Position numbers and translations under genes: made by a program. The notes under the pieces were generated by a model. That model did not search any database, was not told where the DNA came from, and worked only from the letters and a program-made list of their open reading frames with translations. From Azadirachta indica (lineage: Eukaryota > Streptophyta > Magnoliopsida > Sapindales > Meliaceae), in assembly GCA_022749755.1 (NCBI GenBank), contig CM040444.1:6947009-7011008 (forward strand): a stretch of 64,000 nucleotides of DNA. The letters are read 5' to 3'. The stretch's first letter is position 1. Every line of letters starts with the position of its first letter. Positions 9,535 to 22,575 of this stretch are shown in pieces.

Positions 9535-11520
9535 TGGTATTAGAGCCGAATATTTTGGCCTTAGTTTCTTGATTCCTTTGGTTCATTTGGTCCTCATTTT
9601 TTCAGCTCCAAATTTTGTGGCTTTCTTGGCTTACTTTTTAGTTTTAGGCTCTTTGCAATTACTGCCTCTTCACTGTCCGCAATCAACAGCCATGCGTGCA
9701 TCTCACGCGCCTCCAAGTTCGTCGTCTGTTTGCTACATCGCCCAACCCAACAACATCAAAACTAACCAGTTGTTTTGTCGATGCTCTTCGTTCCCCATTC
9801 ACTTGATGTCGATTGCCACCAAAAAGAAGCTTACTTTGCCGCAATTGTTTCTCGCCCATCCTTTTCATCGCCGACGAGTTCAGTGTCATAGCTACCACCA
9901 CTCAACTCAGAATCAACTGGCCATAATCTCTGTGGCCTCTGTGCTTGATTTTCGGCCAAGTTCCATCTCGGTCAGAGTACGATCAACACAGTCTCTTCTC
10001 ATCTTTGATTCAACCATTGTCTGGTGAGTGGGTCATCACCTTCAGTCCTATTTGCTTCACTAGCCTCCATTTAGTGCTTTTGAGGTCACCATTGTTATTT
10101 TCTGGCCGTTGGTTAGTCTGACAAAGTTTACGTCCATTTTCTAGGCATCAGTTAGTCTTACGCTACTGTTTTATGTTCAATTTCGTCATGGATAAGTTTG
10201 ATATTTCTCACCCATTTCACATTTAATTAGATAGGCTTAATTATATGTTGTGGGCTCAAGCTATGTCTAGCTTTCTCAAGGGATGAAGGCTCTGAGACTG
10301 ATGAGAAGTTTGCTGATTGATTAGAAGAATAGGATACCAAAAATCATCAGATCATTACTTGGTTTCAGAATACTTCTATTATATCTTTCCACCTACAGTT
10401 TGGAAGATTTAAAACAACCAAAGCATTGTGTGATTTCCTTGCCCATCGCTACACTACCATTGATTTTTCACATCAATACCATATTCTTTACAAACTTCAT
10501 CAGATACGTCAAGAATCCAGCCAAACTATCTCTAACTTCTATCTTAGATGCAATTTTTATGGGATCAACTATTCATATGGCCTTGCGAGATACTTTTGAG
10601 CTTACTTGAGCCTCACTTCTTCATAAAAAACCAATGCCTACTCTTGATGAGGCAATTGAAATGCTTGTCTTAGAAAAAATTCATCTTGCACTACTCCATC
10701 CACCTTACACTGATATTGCTTTGGCCACTTTATCAGCCTCTCAAGATACTCGTACTTATAAGTGTTGTCATGAGGTTAGACACTTGGTATTTAATTGTTC
10801 TACTAGAAGATGTGAGATTTGTCGAAAAATTGATCCCAAGGAATTTAAGAAAGATTGTCCAAGCAAAGGGAACCAAAGCATACTCCTTAACTATCTGCTA
10901 TTATTACTAATGATCTAGCATCTCTACTTCATCAACTTTTACAAAAATCCAGTAATCATTCCATTATTACTTCATCAGTTCCCTCAGGTACGTCTTCGTA
11001 GTATTTTGATTCTACTTGTTGTAACCATATGACTGTAGATTCTACTCTATTTTCTTCTAAATCTACTCCACCCATTTTACTTACTATTCAGACTGCCAAT
11101 GGATCTACCATGCATGTTAGTCATCTAGTCATGTCTCTTTATCCCATATCTCATTACCTAATACTTTTCTTATTCCTAAACTTACTTTTAATCTTTTTTC
11201 TGTTAGCCAATTGTGTAATCTTGGTCTTTATGTTCTTCTCACTGCTTCTGGTTGTTATGTGCAGGATTCGAAGATAGGTCAAATGTTTGGGACAGGCCAT
11301 AAAATTGGATGTTTGTTTGAGCTCATCAGTCTCTATCTTTCATCCAATTATCACTCTGTTTCCTAGTTTTATTATGTCTACAACTTTAGTTCCTTCTTTA
11401 AATCTTTGGCATTCTCATCTGAGTTATATGTTACCTAATCATCTTTGTTCATTAGTTTTTACTAGTTTTTATTATTGCTTTTTGTTTAGGTTATTATCAA
11501 ATTTCTCGGTTGAGGTTTGA
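9535..11520 (+). mobile_element. Ty1/copia gag-protease remnant
   Basis: After the primer-binding site, decayed gag-like sequence runs from about 10190 (LNYMLWAQAM-like) to a PTLDEAIEMLVLEK segment and a damaged CCHC zinc knuckle (KCCHEVRHLVFNC, about 10762-10800). From about 11000 the sequence reads as copia protease and its tail: YFDSTCCNHMTVDS (with the catalytic D-S/T), TIQTANGS, LTFNLFSVSQLCNLGL and DSKIGQMFGTGHKIG. A GAG-pre-integrase echo, LWHSHLSYMLPNHL, lies near 11405-11450. Many stops and frameshifts are present. No convincing integrase, reverse transcriptase or 3' LTR follows, so the element is truncated. Confidence 0.8.
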
Positions 11521-13626
11521 GATAAGTAGTTAGATAGAAAGAATGAGGAATGTATCATTTTTCTCCCTCGCATAATTTTTCAACTAACTCCGAACAATGC
11601 ATTTGCTCAGTTGTCCTCCATCACTTAGTTTTTATCATAAAATGAAAAAAATAATTATAATAATAAAATCATATGGTAGCCAAAGAGACAATTGTGTCGT
11701 AGACGAACTTGTGGGTTGTGGTTTGATTAAATCCATTATTTCCATCCCTTTTGATCTGATGCAGGATTTTAAAACCAAACAACTCACAACTATTTCCTTA
11801 AATCATTACTTGTCAGCTAGGCAATCTGCACTACCCTAGGTAGTGTTGTACCTCTTATTTTATTCTTTTTTTTTCTATAAGGCTTTTGATTTGGGAAACC
11901 TAGATGGTGAATACAAAGCTCCTTATGCTGTTGTTTACCAAACATGGTAATTCTTGGTGTTAAAGGCTTCTCTACCTTGCCTCGACATTGTTTGAAGCTC
12001 TATTATGGTTTTTTTGCCCTTGCTGTATTATCCAATTTATTTAGACAACTTTCTTCCAAGAACATCGGGAAAATGGATTCCTCTTCCAACAAAAATGGTT
12101 GCATCTTCCTTAGTGGGAGTATACTTTAAAACTAAAATGTTTGTGGATAGCTTGATTGTGTTTGCACGGCACAAGATTAAACAGAGAGAAAGCAGATTTA
12201 ATGATTATCGTAGTTGCTTTACCCTTGATCTATAGAGATGAGCAACGAATTCTCCCTTCATCGGTCCTTGCTTATTTGAAAACAATAGTGAAAGTATAAA
12301 AGTAAAAGAAAATTACCACTAAAATGGCTTCTACATTCAACCTTATTTCATCTTACTAAGGCAACAAGAAAAAGAACATTCGGCAGCTGAATGGCACTGT
12401 ACACATGCTTTGGCAACTAAAATAATTCAAAGCTTTTCTTCCTATAAATAATTGGTTAGTAAAGGAGACGAAAGAAAACAAGAGATAGAACTAGAGATTA
12501 AAGGAGACAAAAAGAAGGAAAACAAGGGAAATAATTTTCTGATATGAGTTCCAGTTGCGTGAGTTGAGAGTGTAGTGTAAATAAGGGGATAAAATTTCTT
12601 TAGTGGGAAATAATTTTCTCACATGCAAATATTACATTATGAAACATTTATGTTTTCAACCTTCAACATGACAGTCAACTAACGGTCCTATATAACAGTA
12701 GAAAGAAAAATGATACAATTCCCCTTGTGTATTTTTTTCTAAATTCTATTATTTTATGGTTCTTCTCTTTTCTTAGTTAGACATGCTGATGTTTAAATAA
12801 TAACTTTTTTATATATGGTTTATACAATAAATAAACTTTTAACAAATGCAAGCCCTTGAACTTGTAGTGGTGTTTTCCAGGACATAATTGAAATTGACCA
12901 TCATTTTATCTATTTGGGCCGAGTATTTTAGGCCCAACTGTGGTTATAGCCCAAGAATTGCAAAAGCCCATAAATAGTTTAGTAAGTGGCATTTCATCAT
13001 CTTTAGTAGTTAGAGGGAAGAAGGAAAAAATGACAGGGTAAAGGAATTGTATGAAGGGTTACGCTGTAGAAAAAATTGCAAATGGATGTTATAAACTTAG
13101 GTTCCTAATGGAGAATTTGAAGTGTCTTTCCTCCTAAAATCAATTGTATTGCTAATCTATTGAAGAAGTTGAATAGTGTGCTTCATTAGAGAGGGAAGTT
13201 GATGTGTGATTTATAGATGAAGAGGAGATTTTCACACTTTTTCCTAATGTTTTCTCCTTATTTTTATGCCATTTGAGTTGTATGATATGGATAAAGAAAG
13301 AAACCATGAAGTCATGCATAAAGCTTGGAAGAGTATTTTCCTTTAGGAAGACAAGAAAAAAAAAACTTAAGAATAATAAGCAACTGGTCAAAACATTAAA
13401 GGCATTAACATTTTCATTTAGTAGCTCAAATAAAGAAATATATTCTTAAAAAATTACCTGATTATAAATCCATCGTTATGCATTTTGCTATATTTGAAAG
13501 AAAAAAGGGTTTACCAAGACTCTAAAAGAATATATGTTGTTCCCTTTGACCATATGACTTAAAACACTTAGGCATATGACGTAGGACAAGAAGTAGGGTG
13601 AAATAAGTTAGAAAGTTCAGTTTTAA
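11521..13626. other. Gene-free region with unassigned repeat-like sequence
   Basis: Short open stretches near 11600-12235 do not resemble any family I recognise and lack conserved motifs. No terminal repeats were paired. It may hold further retrotransposon-derived DNA, but nothing specific can be supported. Confidence 0.35.
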
Positions 13627-15784
13627 TATCATTTTGATTTCTTATTTAAATAGGATTCTTATTTGATTTATTGTTTAAGTAGAATTATAGTTAACTATTT
13701 CAGTCTTAGTTAAATTCTTTATTCATAAGGTATCCTTGTTCTTTTAGAATTAGGATATGTACTAGTATAAATAAGTGTTATCTTTCATTAGTTTTTAATT
13801 TATTGAATTAATAATATTTTCTTCAATTATTCCTTATATGGATTATTTATCTCACCTTTCATGGGTTATTTATCTATTTTTGGGAGCCTTCATTCTCAAA
13901 TATTTAAGACATATGCTAGAATGACATTTGATATCACTTTCGCACTACGTTAAGTGGTTTTAGAGTCAAGTTTTATACCATGCAAGTCTATCCTATGACC
14001 AAAATCCATCACCCACAACCACTTATCAACTATAACCATAAAACCTTCTTTTTTACCCAAAAAAAAAAGTCAAATAGATAAAAATTCAAAAAAACAAAAA
14101 AACCCAAAAAAACCAAATCCAAGAAACCAAAATAAACCAAACCTAAAAAGGACTAAAACCAATGAATAAGAAAAACTAGAAAAACCAGTCGTCTAAAGCA
14201 ACTGCCAGCCACCTTCTATCACCGTACACCACCGTTTTTTTATCATCTTTCAACGATTAAGGGGAGATGTCAAAGAATTAGTTTTGACTATTGTGAATGA
14301 TGAATATTCAACAAATTTTCATTGATCTTCCATGCTTTGATGGAATTATTTATGATTTGGAGGATGTCTTTAATTAGATTTTTACAATTGAAGACTTCGT
14401 TATTTATAATATTCCTAAAGAATATCATGTTCATTATACATCATATAAGTTGGATGGATTTGCATCTAGATGGTGGGACAATTACAAGCAAAATGTCTTT
14501 AGAAAGTAAAAAGTAAAATTCATATGTGGTATTATATGAAGAAAAAGTTACAAAAATTCTTCATCCGTCAATATTATGCTAACATGTTGCTAGATTAATT
14601 TGAGAATTGTCAATGAAGAAGAAGATTGATTGAAGAATATGCTTGTGAAATTAAAGGACTTTTGCTCTCCATCATTATCTTAAATCAAAAGGCTGGTTGC
14701 TTGAAATTTTTTTAAAAGGATTACGTGCAACATTAGAAAACAAGTTTATTCACTACATCTATGATTTCGATGATACGGTTAAGATGGCTTCATGAGTTAA
14801 GTTAATGATTAAAAAAAGCAACACAAAGGTCATTATAAAGCTATAAAAAGTACAGATCCACTGTGTCCACGACGTAACTTTAATGTGGAAGAAAAACTTG
14901 TTTCTATTGATAAGGAAGATGTCGTACAAAAAAGATTTTAAGGTGCAACATAATTCTATTATAGAAAAGAAACTTGCTTCCATTGGTGAGGGTAGATATT
15001 GTAGAAAAAGATTCAAAGGAAATTAAAGGTAACACCAATACTAAACAATTTGTTCTTGAAGAAGTTTTACCAATTAAAGTTAAAGCCAAACATGTTCCTT
15101 TTGAAGATATGATGATTGACATGGTTTTACCTTTTCAAGTGAAGGAAGATAAAGTTGTTCTTAAAGATAGTCAAGTTGAGAAGATGGAAACAATTGGAAT
15201 TCAAATTAAGTAGTATTTGAAGACCAACCAAAGAAAGGTTATGATGATTCTTTCATGCAAAAACCAAATTCTTTGTAGATCTTCAAACAAACGCATGAAG
15301 AAAAGAAAGTTTAGTTGTTTTCAAATTACAAGATTAAAAACTAGAAACAAGTTACAAGAGAATTTGACTACAACAAATATTCCAAGTTCCATGTATTTAT
15401 TGATGTATCCTTTAATTACAAGTTTCATTCTCCAAATAATCTTTTGGTTGTTGCAAAACTTAAGGACGGGTTTGTTTCTAAATGCAAGGTAATTTTATTA
15501 TTTAAGTAGGATTCTATTTTATTATTTTAATCCTAGTAAAATTCATTATTCGTGGCGAATCCTTGTTCTTTTAGATTTAGGATACATACTAGTGTATGTA
15601 AGTCTTATTGTTCATTAGTTTCTAATTCGTTCAATCAATAATATTTTCTTCAATTATTCCCGATGTGAATTATTTATCTCACCCTTCGTGGGTTATTTAC
15701 CCTTTTTTTCAGAATCTTTATTATTAAATACTCAAGATGTATGCTAGAAAAACATTTAGCTAGTATCGCTTCAACACTATGTCA
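13627..15784 (+). mobile_element. Ty3/gypsy-like non-autonomous LTR element (gag only)
   Basis: Two direct copies of about 300-325 bp flank the unit: about 13627-13952 and 15487-15784. They share TATTTAAGTAGGATTC-, CCTTGTTCTTTTAGAATTAGGAT-, ATAATATTTTCTTCAATTATT- and GGGTTATTTATC-like blocks. A primer-binding-like TGGTTTTAGAGTC lies just after the first copy. The interior at about 14290-14800 reads as a gypsy gag with frameshifts: EDVF, then YTSYKLDGFASRWWDNYKQ (the ALKL...A..WW motif), and RQYYANML. Bases 14974-15213 carry a Lys/Val/Glu-rich open segment of unknown meaning. No pol domains fit in the remaining space. Confidence 0.65.
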
Positions 15785-18700
15785 GCTTATATCATCTCAT
15801 AAAAAAAAATAATGCTGAAACATTGAATATATTCCAAATGCTCTACAATTTGGAATTCATTGATAGCTTTAAAATGGGGATGATAATTTTATACTAACCT
15901 ACAAAAAAAATAGGGCTATCTCGACAGATGAGTTGTGACACTTAATTTTGGTGTCAAATTTTCTTGACAATACTTGATACATTTTATTTTTATCATAATT
16001 TGTGACATAAGAAATTGCGTCATTCATTTTATATATATATTTGTCAATCACGTTTTCTTGTTAATTGAAATAAATATACTTCTGTAAGCAATATTATATT
16101 TTATTAATTTTCAAAGACAATAATTTTTTTTTGCTAAATAACTATTATTAATCGCACGTAATAATATTTTTTGATAAATTAGAATCACCAAAAAATTTTT
16201 AAAATATTGCAATTAATTACTCCACTTGATCAAACATTAATTATGACCTTAACTAACCTTTTCTCGGTAAAATAATAGACATTTATTGGCAACTAAATGT
16301 CCAACTTCTTTTGCGTACATATAACAAAGTGATAATTCATAAAAAGTTTATTTGAAGGTAGAGGTGGATACAGTGATATTGCATTTGAAATGAAAGAAAA
16401 AATTATTCATCTAATTGTATTGTACAGTATAAGATGTATCAGCACTTAATAAAGTCTGAATTAGACGCATGTGTATGTCCACAACAAGTGAAAAACCTAT
16501 CTAATTAGGCACGACATTTTTTTAAATAATGAATTGAAAGCCTTCATTCCTGACATAAATGGCAAAATCGATGCTACATGCCATTGTTATTAATACTTAA
16601 ATGCAAAAAACTTGCAAATCAAATTTCAAAGTCCAAAAATCATAAAACAAATTCTATCTTTTCGAATCAAATGCAACTGAAAGATAAAATATCATCATGC
16701 ATACATAAATATATCAATAAACCTATTCAGCATTCTTTACCATTTAATTACAAAGAAGTAACAAATACTCATACAAAAGTTTTCGAGCTTGGAGCGGCTA
16801 TTTACATCTTTTTCAATGTTCGACCCCAGCTTCAAATGTACTTAAAGCTTGCAATGCATATTTCCATCATCTTTCTATTTGTCCTGTAAAAATACAAAAC
16901 ACAACCACATGTACTGTAAAAATTTGCAACCAAATGAAGACCAATATTGATTGTAATAAATTACTAACAAATATTTACATATAAAAGGCCATATGAGATC
17001 AAGTGTCTATTTCAAAATAAACCAAAAACAAAAAAAAAAAATCCGTTAAAGTTTGAACATAGTTATATGAATACAATAATATGTAGAGACTATTTAAAGA
17101 AAAATCATCTCACCCTTAGGCCTTGCATGCAACACTTACAAAATTACTACACAAATTAACTCAATGCATCAAAGACAAAATGTGAAACTAATTTTATAGA
17201 AGTTTCATTCTGTAGTCACCAATAGATCTCTTTACTCAGCTATAAGAACGAATAATTGGGATTTTAACACCACTCTAAATATCAAGCATCGATAGTCTTT
17301 AAGAAAGAAAAGATTTTTAGTCAAGGTTATCAAAAGCCTTTTTCAACACAAACATTCATATATATGGCTCTATTTGTAGATCCCAATGTATACACACTTT
17401 AAAAAGTTAATTAGTAAGAACATGCATATTCAAAAAAAAAAAAAAAAGAAAAAGATAAGTTATGAACCATTGGGCTCGTTGATACGATAGCAATAGAACT
17501 TCCATAACAGAAAAAAATCAAGAAGAAGAAGGAAATGTAGAAACATTGTTAAATGGATATAAGCAAACCATTTTAAAAATTTTTCCATTCTTTTCTAAAA
17601 GAGCAAGCTCTCTTTCATTTGCTATAGCATCAGCAACAAATGGATCATCAAAATTATCATTAACATCTTAAATCTCTTCCACTCAAAATAAGACTACCAA
17701 AACCTCAGTGAAAGAAAAACTTTGTTGCATAATCCTATGGTGCATATTTGGAAAGTTAAAGTAGGAAAGAAGGCTGTGCATATTAACATGCAAAATAATA
17801 GATTGTGTCAAATTTTTCATTTAGCAACAACAACCATTACTTAGGCTAATAGATGAGGACCTCTTTGCTTAGTAACATTGTTCAAAACTAATACAGATCC
17901 ACAAGCAATTACTTCATAAGGTAAGGAGGTTTGGTTTAAATCTAGTTCATGAACGTTAATCTTGTTGAGAACAAAACCAATCAATTAAAACTAATATTCG
18001 TCACCTCATTGCACTGGGAAATTTTAGTCTCATTAGTGCAACTTGTTGTGAAGGACTACTAAATAAAGAGAAGCCCAATGCTAGCACATTCCTCAGAAAA
18101 TTCATAAGAAAATATCTTGTTGATAGAGTTCCAATTGATGTCTAAATTTTCTATTCCAAACTCCTTGCTACAATCATTAGCAATTTCTTTTTTTGAAAAA
18201 ATCCACTAACACCTCCACTAAAAGTTCACCATGTCACTTGAACCCAAATATCATAGCAAAGAAACATGATATTGTTATTGCTACTATTTTTAACATATTT
18301 GTGCTAGATTTCAATTGGGCCACTATTTATTTTGTTACACCATTTTTACATGCACGTTGATTGATGATGACTAGCTAATTAAGGAATCTAATCATATTTA
18401 ATAATGTCAAATGATTTGATTAATTTGATACAATAATAGGCTATATATATATAAAAACATTCTATTATATTATAAATCTTATAATGTATTGTTGAACTTT
18501 TTGTGGCGAAATTTAATGAAATTGTTATTGACTTTAAAAAAGTTTTTTGTTACAACAGTTTTATGGGTTAACAAGGGCTTTATTGATATGATGCTCCAAA
18601 TTTAATTTGTTAGGTCATTAATGCACATAATTAGGAGTTATGAAGTGAATAAACTAAAAGAAAAATAAAACGAGAACATGTAACGCTGAGTCAAAGCCCA

Positions 18701-19029
18701 TTTTCTTTTTAAATGCAACAGTTGCTGTGTCATTATGGTTAATTATCTACTATCTAGCTATTTCATTTTATTACATGTAGAAATCAATTTTGTTGCATAA
18801 TCACTTATAGCTCATTACATTATTTAAATTCTAACTACTATATATCTATGGACTCTAAATTACTAGATTATATATAGAGCCTCATGTTTCTTTCCTTGTT
18901 GATTGATTGATTCTATTTCAAATAGACAAAAAGAAAAAATTGTGACTAAATTTTCAGTACTAAGTACTTCACTAACCTTTAATCTTTTTGTTGCTTATGT
19001 TTTCCTTTTCTTTCTACAGGTAAGATATG
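15785..19029. other. Gene-free AT-rich region
   Basis: Apart from low-complexity A/T runs, nothing could be assigned. An open stretch at 16578-16889 has no recognisable motif. The minus strand near 17900 encodes a short RGP-containing peptide that I could not link to a family. Confidence 0.35.
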
Positions 19030-19666
19030 TACTAAGTGTGAAAAGTGAGAAAACAAATTTTCAGCATAGCTAGAACGACATTTAAAAATTTTAAGCACAT
19101 ATTAACAAGTGAGCTAATACTACGGTATAGGGATAATTCGAAGATGTTAAAGAAGCCTCCCATGAAGTGCAACTTTATCAAACAAGAATATTGGGAAGCG
19201 TTTATGGTGGATCGTCTCACCCATGACTTTGAGGCATATGTCCAAAGACAAATTTTTTTTCATTTGGCATTCTCCAACATTGGGACTAATTTTAATATTA
19301 AATTGAAATGTTGCAGAAAATACGGACATTAACAAAAGAAAAATGGCATTAAGCATTTAAAACCACGCATTAGGTAGGAAGGATAAGCTTTAATTTGGAT
19401 AAGATTTACCACCTAACTATACTAATTATATGACAACAAAATTGAATATATATTTTTTTCATGCGTATTTATTATTTTCCTTGGATTTTGGTGTGGTTTC
19501 AAAAACATTAAACATGTCTATCTGTAAACTAAGAAGGTTTTTTATTGATTTTTTACAATGTGCAGAAACAAGCCCTTTAGAAAACCAAATTAGTAGGAGT
19601 GTTGCTTAGAAAAGAGCTTACCAGCTAAAAAATAGGGGCTTTCAAGTGGCAAATTTTCTTGTAGTG
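19030..19666 (+). mobile_element. 3' end of a CACTA (En/Spm) element with a Transposase_24-like fragment
   Basis: Bases 19068-19260 read as a piece of the plant CACTA second protein (Transposase_24 type): TFKNFKHILTSELIL, then YRDNSKMLKKPPMKCNFIKQ and EYWEAFMVDRLTHDFEAY. This matches the family pattern of K-W/F-R-x-K/NFK...L, P-P, FI-x-Q-x-W and V-x-x-RL. Downstream, AAATTTTCTTGTAGTG ends at 19666; its reverse complement, CACTACAAGAAAATTT, is a textbook CACTA terminus. The matching left terminus was not found, so the element is 5'-truncated or heavily decayed. Confidence 0.6.
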
Positions 19667-19779
19667 CAGAAAATTACGAGTATATATTTCTAAAAATTGA
19701 AAAAATGTTTTTGCATAATTTGTCCTTAATTTAAAGCAACTATAATTAATCTGTTATAGAAAACCAGCCTTAGAAATAA
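19667..19779. other. Short spacer
   Basis: Nothing recognisable between the CACTA terminus and the following copia LTR. Confidence 0.3.
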
Positions 19780-20355
19780 TATCCTAACATTGATACGATT
19801 GAATTAAAATTGCGATCTGATAGAAAACTACTAAGGCTAACCAAATAATGAACACAAAACAAAGATATAGTAAACAAGATTAAAGACAAACAAGAATTTA
19901 CATGTTTTAGCAAAATTGTGAACATTTATAGAGCAAATACATGTAAGGACTTTTATTAGAAGTAGAAAATAAAATCAATACAAGATGACTCTCTTATCTC
20001 AAATCACCTCTCTCCAGTTCTCCCTCTCTTCCCCCTTTTTTATATTCTCTAGAACGTAGGGCTTTTATAATACCCCTAAAAAATCTTAATTAAAATAGGT
20101 TTAGTATCCTAATTCAAGTGGGTCTGGTGTCCTAATTCAAGTAGGCACAGTACCCTAATTCAAGTACGTCTTGCTATACCTTAGTTCTGGGGTCACGGGA
20201 CTTCGAGTACTCAAGTTCTTTAATACCACATCTGATCTTTTTCAAGTTAAGATAACAACTCTACCATGACTATTTGGGTTCTCAGGTCCTCAAGTATTTC
20301 AAGCATTTATTTTTCACAATTCTCTACATTGCTTCTAATTATTTTCTATCAACAT
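19780..20355 (-). mobile_element. Copia 3' LTR (same family as 53510-54220)
   Basis: On the minus strand this begins TGTTGATAGAAAATAATTAG just after the RNase H end of the copia pol at 20378-21410. It shares several blocks with 53510-54220: CAAATAATGAACACAAA, ACAAGAATTTAC, ATAGAGCAAA-CA-TGTAAG, CTAATTCAAGT-type short repeats and TTCAAGTTAAGATAACAACT. The outer edge near 19780 is approximate. Confidence 0.65.
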
Positions 20356-21410
20356 GTTCTTGCTCAAACTAGCTTCTTTACAAGCTACTAATGCTGGACC
20401 AATTCATACATAGATTAAACTTAGTGCTTGGTAATGACTTTGTCAACATATCAGCAAAATTGTCATCTATATTTATTTTTAACAAATCTACAGACTCGAT
20501 GATAATCTGATTCCTAATGAAATGAAGTTTAACATCTACGTGTTTGGTCCTTTTATGATACGTCAAATTTCTACTTAGGTGAATTGCACTTTGATTATCA
20601 CAATGCACTACTACACATTTCTGAGATAAACCTAGTTCTCATAGTAAGCCTCTGAGCCATAATGCTTTTTATATTGCGTTTACTGTTGTAACATATTCTG
20701 CTTCGGTTGTTGATAAAACTTCAATATGCTAAAATGTTACTTTCTAGTTGATTGTGCAATTACATAAAGAAAACATATAACCTGTTGTAGACCTTCTCTT
20801 ATCCAAGTCCTCTGCAAAGTCAACATTAATATATCTTTCCAGTTTCATCTGAACATCTTTAGATGTCTTGTACACTAGACCAACTTTAGAAATACCTTTA
20901 AGATACCCCAGAATCCACTCAATAGTCTAACAATGACTACTTTTAGGATTGGCCATGAACCTACTAACCACATTAATAACATGTGCAATGTTTTATCTTT
21001 TATACATCATTATATACATCAAGCTTCCAACCATATTTGCATAAGGCACTGATTCCATCTTTTTCGTTTCATCTTTTGTTTTTGGACTTTGTGAACATGA
21101 GAGCTTGTAGCAAGCTACTAGATGTGTCATGACTAGTTTGGCATTTTACATCCCAAACTTCTCTAGACCTCTTAATATGCTTCTCTTATGATAAAAATTT
21201 TGATCTCTCACTTCTATTCATTTTCAACTCAATGCCTAAGATCTTCCTCACTGGCCTTAAATCCTTTATTTTAAAAAGTTTTATATAGTTGCTTCTTCAA
21301 CTTATCAATCTCAGCCTTGCTTGGACAAACTTTTAGCATGTCATCTATATATAAGATTAGATGAATAGTTATACCATCCTTGAGAGTTTTAAAGTATACA
21401 TAGTTGTTAT
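20356..21410 (-). mobile_element. Ty1/copia reverse transcriptase-RNase H remnant
   Basis: The minus strand reads from about 21410: YVYFKTLKDG, LILYIDDM (the YxDD catalytic box as YIDD), VLSTTEAEYVTTVNA near 20690, then the open RNase H end VVHCDNQSAIHLSRNLTYHKRTKHVDV at 20378-20608 with FADMLTKSLP. Several stops and frameshifts lie between. The reverse transcriptase is cut at about 21410, where LTR-like sequence starts, so the N-terminal half of pol is missing. Confidence 0.85.
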
Positions 21411-21640
21411 ATCTGAGGTAATCGGATACTCGGGTACTTGAATACTAGATTTGATCCTTTTCAAGTCAGAATGATAACTCCACCTTATCTCCTCAGATTA
21501 TCGGATATCATATCCGATCCTCTTCAAGTCAAAATGATAACTCCACCTTGACTCCTTAGATTCCCAAGTTCTCAGGTGTTTGAAGCATTTACTCTTCATA
21601 TAATCTATCATTCTTAATCTTACGTTAGGATGAATTGTTA
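21411..21640 (-). mobile_element. Fragment of the same copia LTR family
   Basis: Repeated TTCAAGTCAAAATGATAACT and CTCCACCTTGACTCC boxes match the LTR sequences at 20200-20320 and 53930-54210. The piece is joined directly to the truncated reverse transcriptase, suggesting an internal deletion or recombination. Confidence 0.55.
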
Positions 21641-22575
21641 GAGAAAACCAAAAATGGCTCATTAGTGAGAGATCATAAGAATGACACTTTGGTGCAATCA
21701 CTATGGAAAGATGTGAGTAAAAGCATAAGGCTACAAGGGGAAAGGAAGTTTGTAACCACTTAAATGTACTTCAACACCCCTAATGGCAATGAGTTTTACA
21801 AGCAAGAAATAAGGCTTTGTGACAAAAGGTTTGCTAAAGTTAATGCTCAGTTAAAATAGTTTCAAAAACTTTAAACTTGACATCCAAACAATCTTAATCT
21901 CAAGTTCAAGTGCATATTTTGAGAAAGATAAAAACTTAGAGGCAAAAAAGGAGGAAAGACTTAAGAGAGAATGTTATAAGGTAAATATAAGTTATCCACT
22001 CGCTAATACGTAAGCTTACAAAATACTAGTCAACTTTAAAATGATCCACTCATGGTAAAGACCTACCTGAAGATATATCCTAGATGAAGAGAAATCCTAC
22101 CTCAAAAAATTAAAGGGTATTTACATTAAGGGTGTCACGTGGCCATAACCCATAGTCCACAATAAAAAAGATAAACTGAGTGAACCCTACTCTAATATAA
22201 TCCCGAATATTAGGAGATCTCGTCTCCAATATCCATAATAAAAAGTATAAGAATTCTCTAAGGTTTATAGCCCATCCAAAGGACCACTTAATGCTGGCAA
22301 ACTAACAACAAATGTGGGTTTCCGACCTAAGTAGAGATAAAATAGCTTTTGGATAGCTAACAAGAGACCCCACCTGAAGTTTATAGCTTTTAAGGATTAC
22401 AAAAAGGGCAGCAAAAATAAGATAAAAGGATAAAGGATAAGCTAATCTCAACTCTTAATAATAATGCAATATATGGCAAGCAATCTTGGATAAGACCATG
22501 GGAGCTAATCCTTGCCATATGTCCTAGTTTTATCTTCTTTATGACAAAGGTAAAATATTCAAATTTATTTAAAAG
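21641..22575. other. Gene-free region
   Basis: No coding potential or paired terminal repeats found. It may be old retroelement leader or UTR sequence, but this is not supportable. Confidence 0.3.

Noticed and set aside
9683..9901. Minus-strand open frame opposite the copia leader
   Set aside because: Shadow frame opposite the relatively GC-richer leader; no family resemblance.
14974..15213. Lys/Val/Glu-rich 79-codon frame considered as an independent gene
   Set aside because: It sits inside the gypsy-like element between gag and the 3' LTR and is best taken as decayed internal sequence.
16578..16889. 103-codon open frame
   Set aside because: No motif, composition like the surrounding AT-rich DNA, no start or promoter context that would support a gene.
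17600..17990. Minus-strand peptide with an RGP motif, considered as the N-terminal part of a CACTA accessory protein
   Set aside because: It lies on the opposite strand from the Transposase_24-like fragment at 19045, and the rest of the domain is absent.
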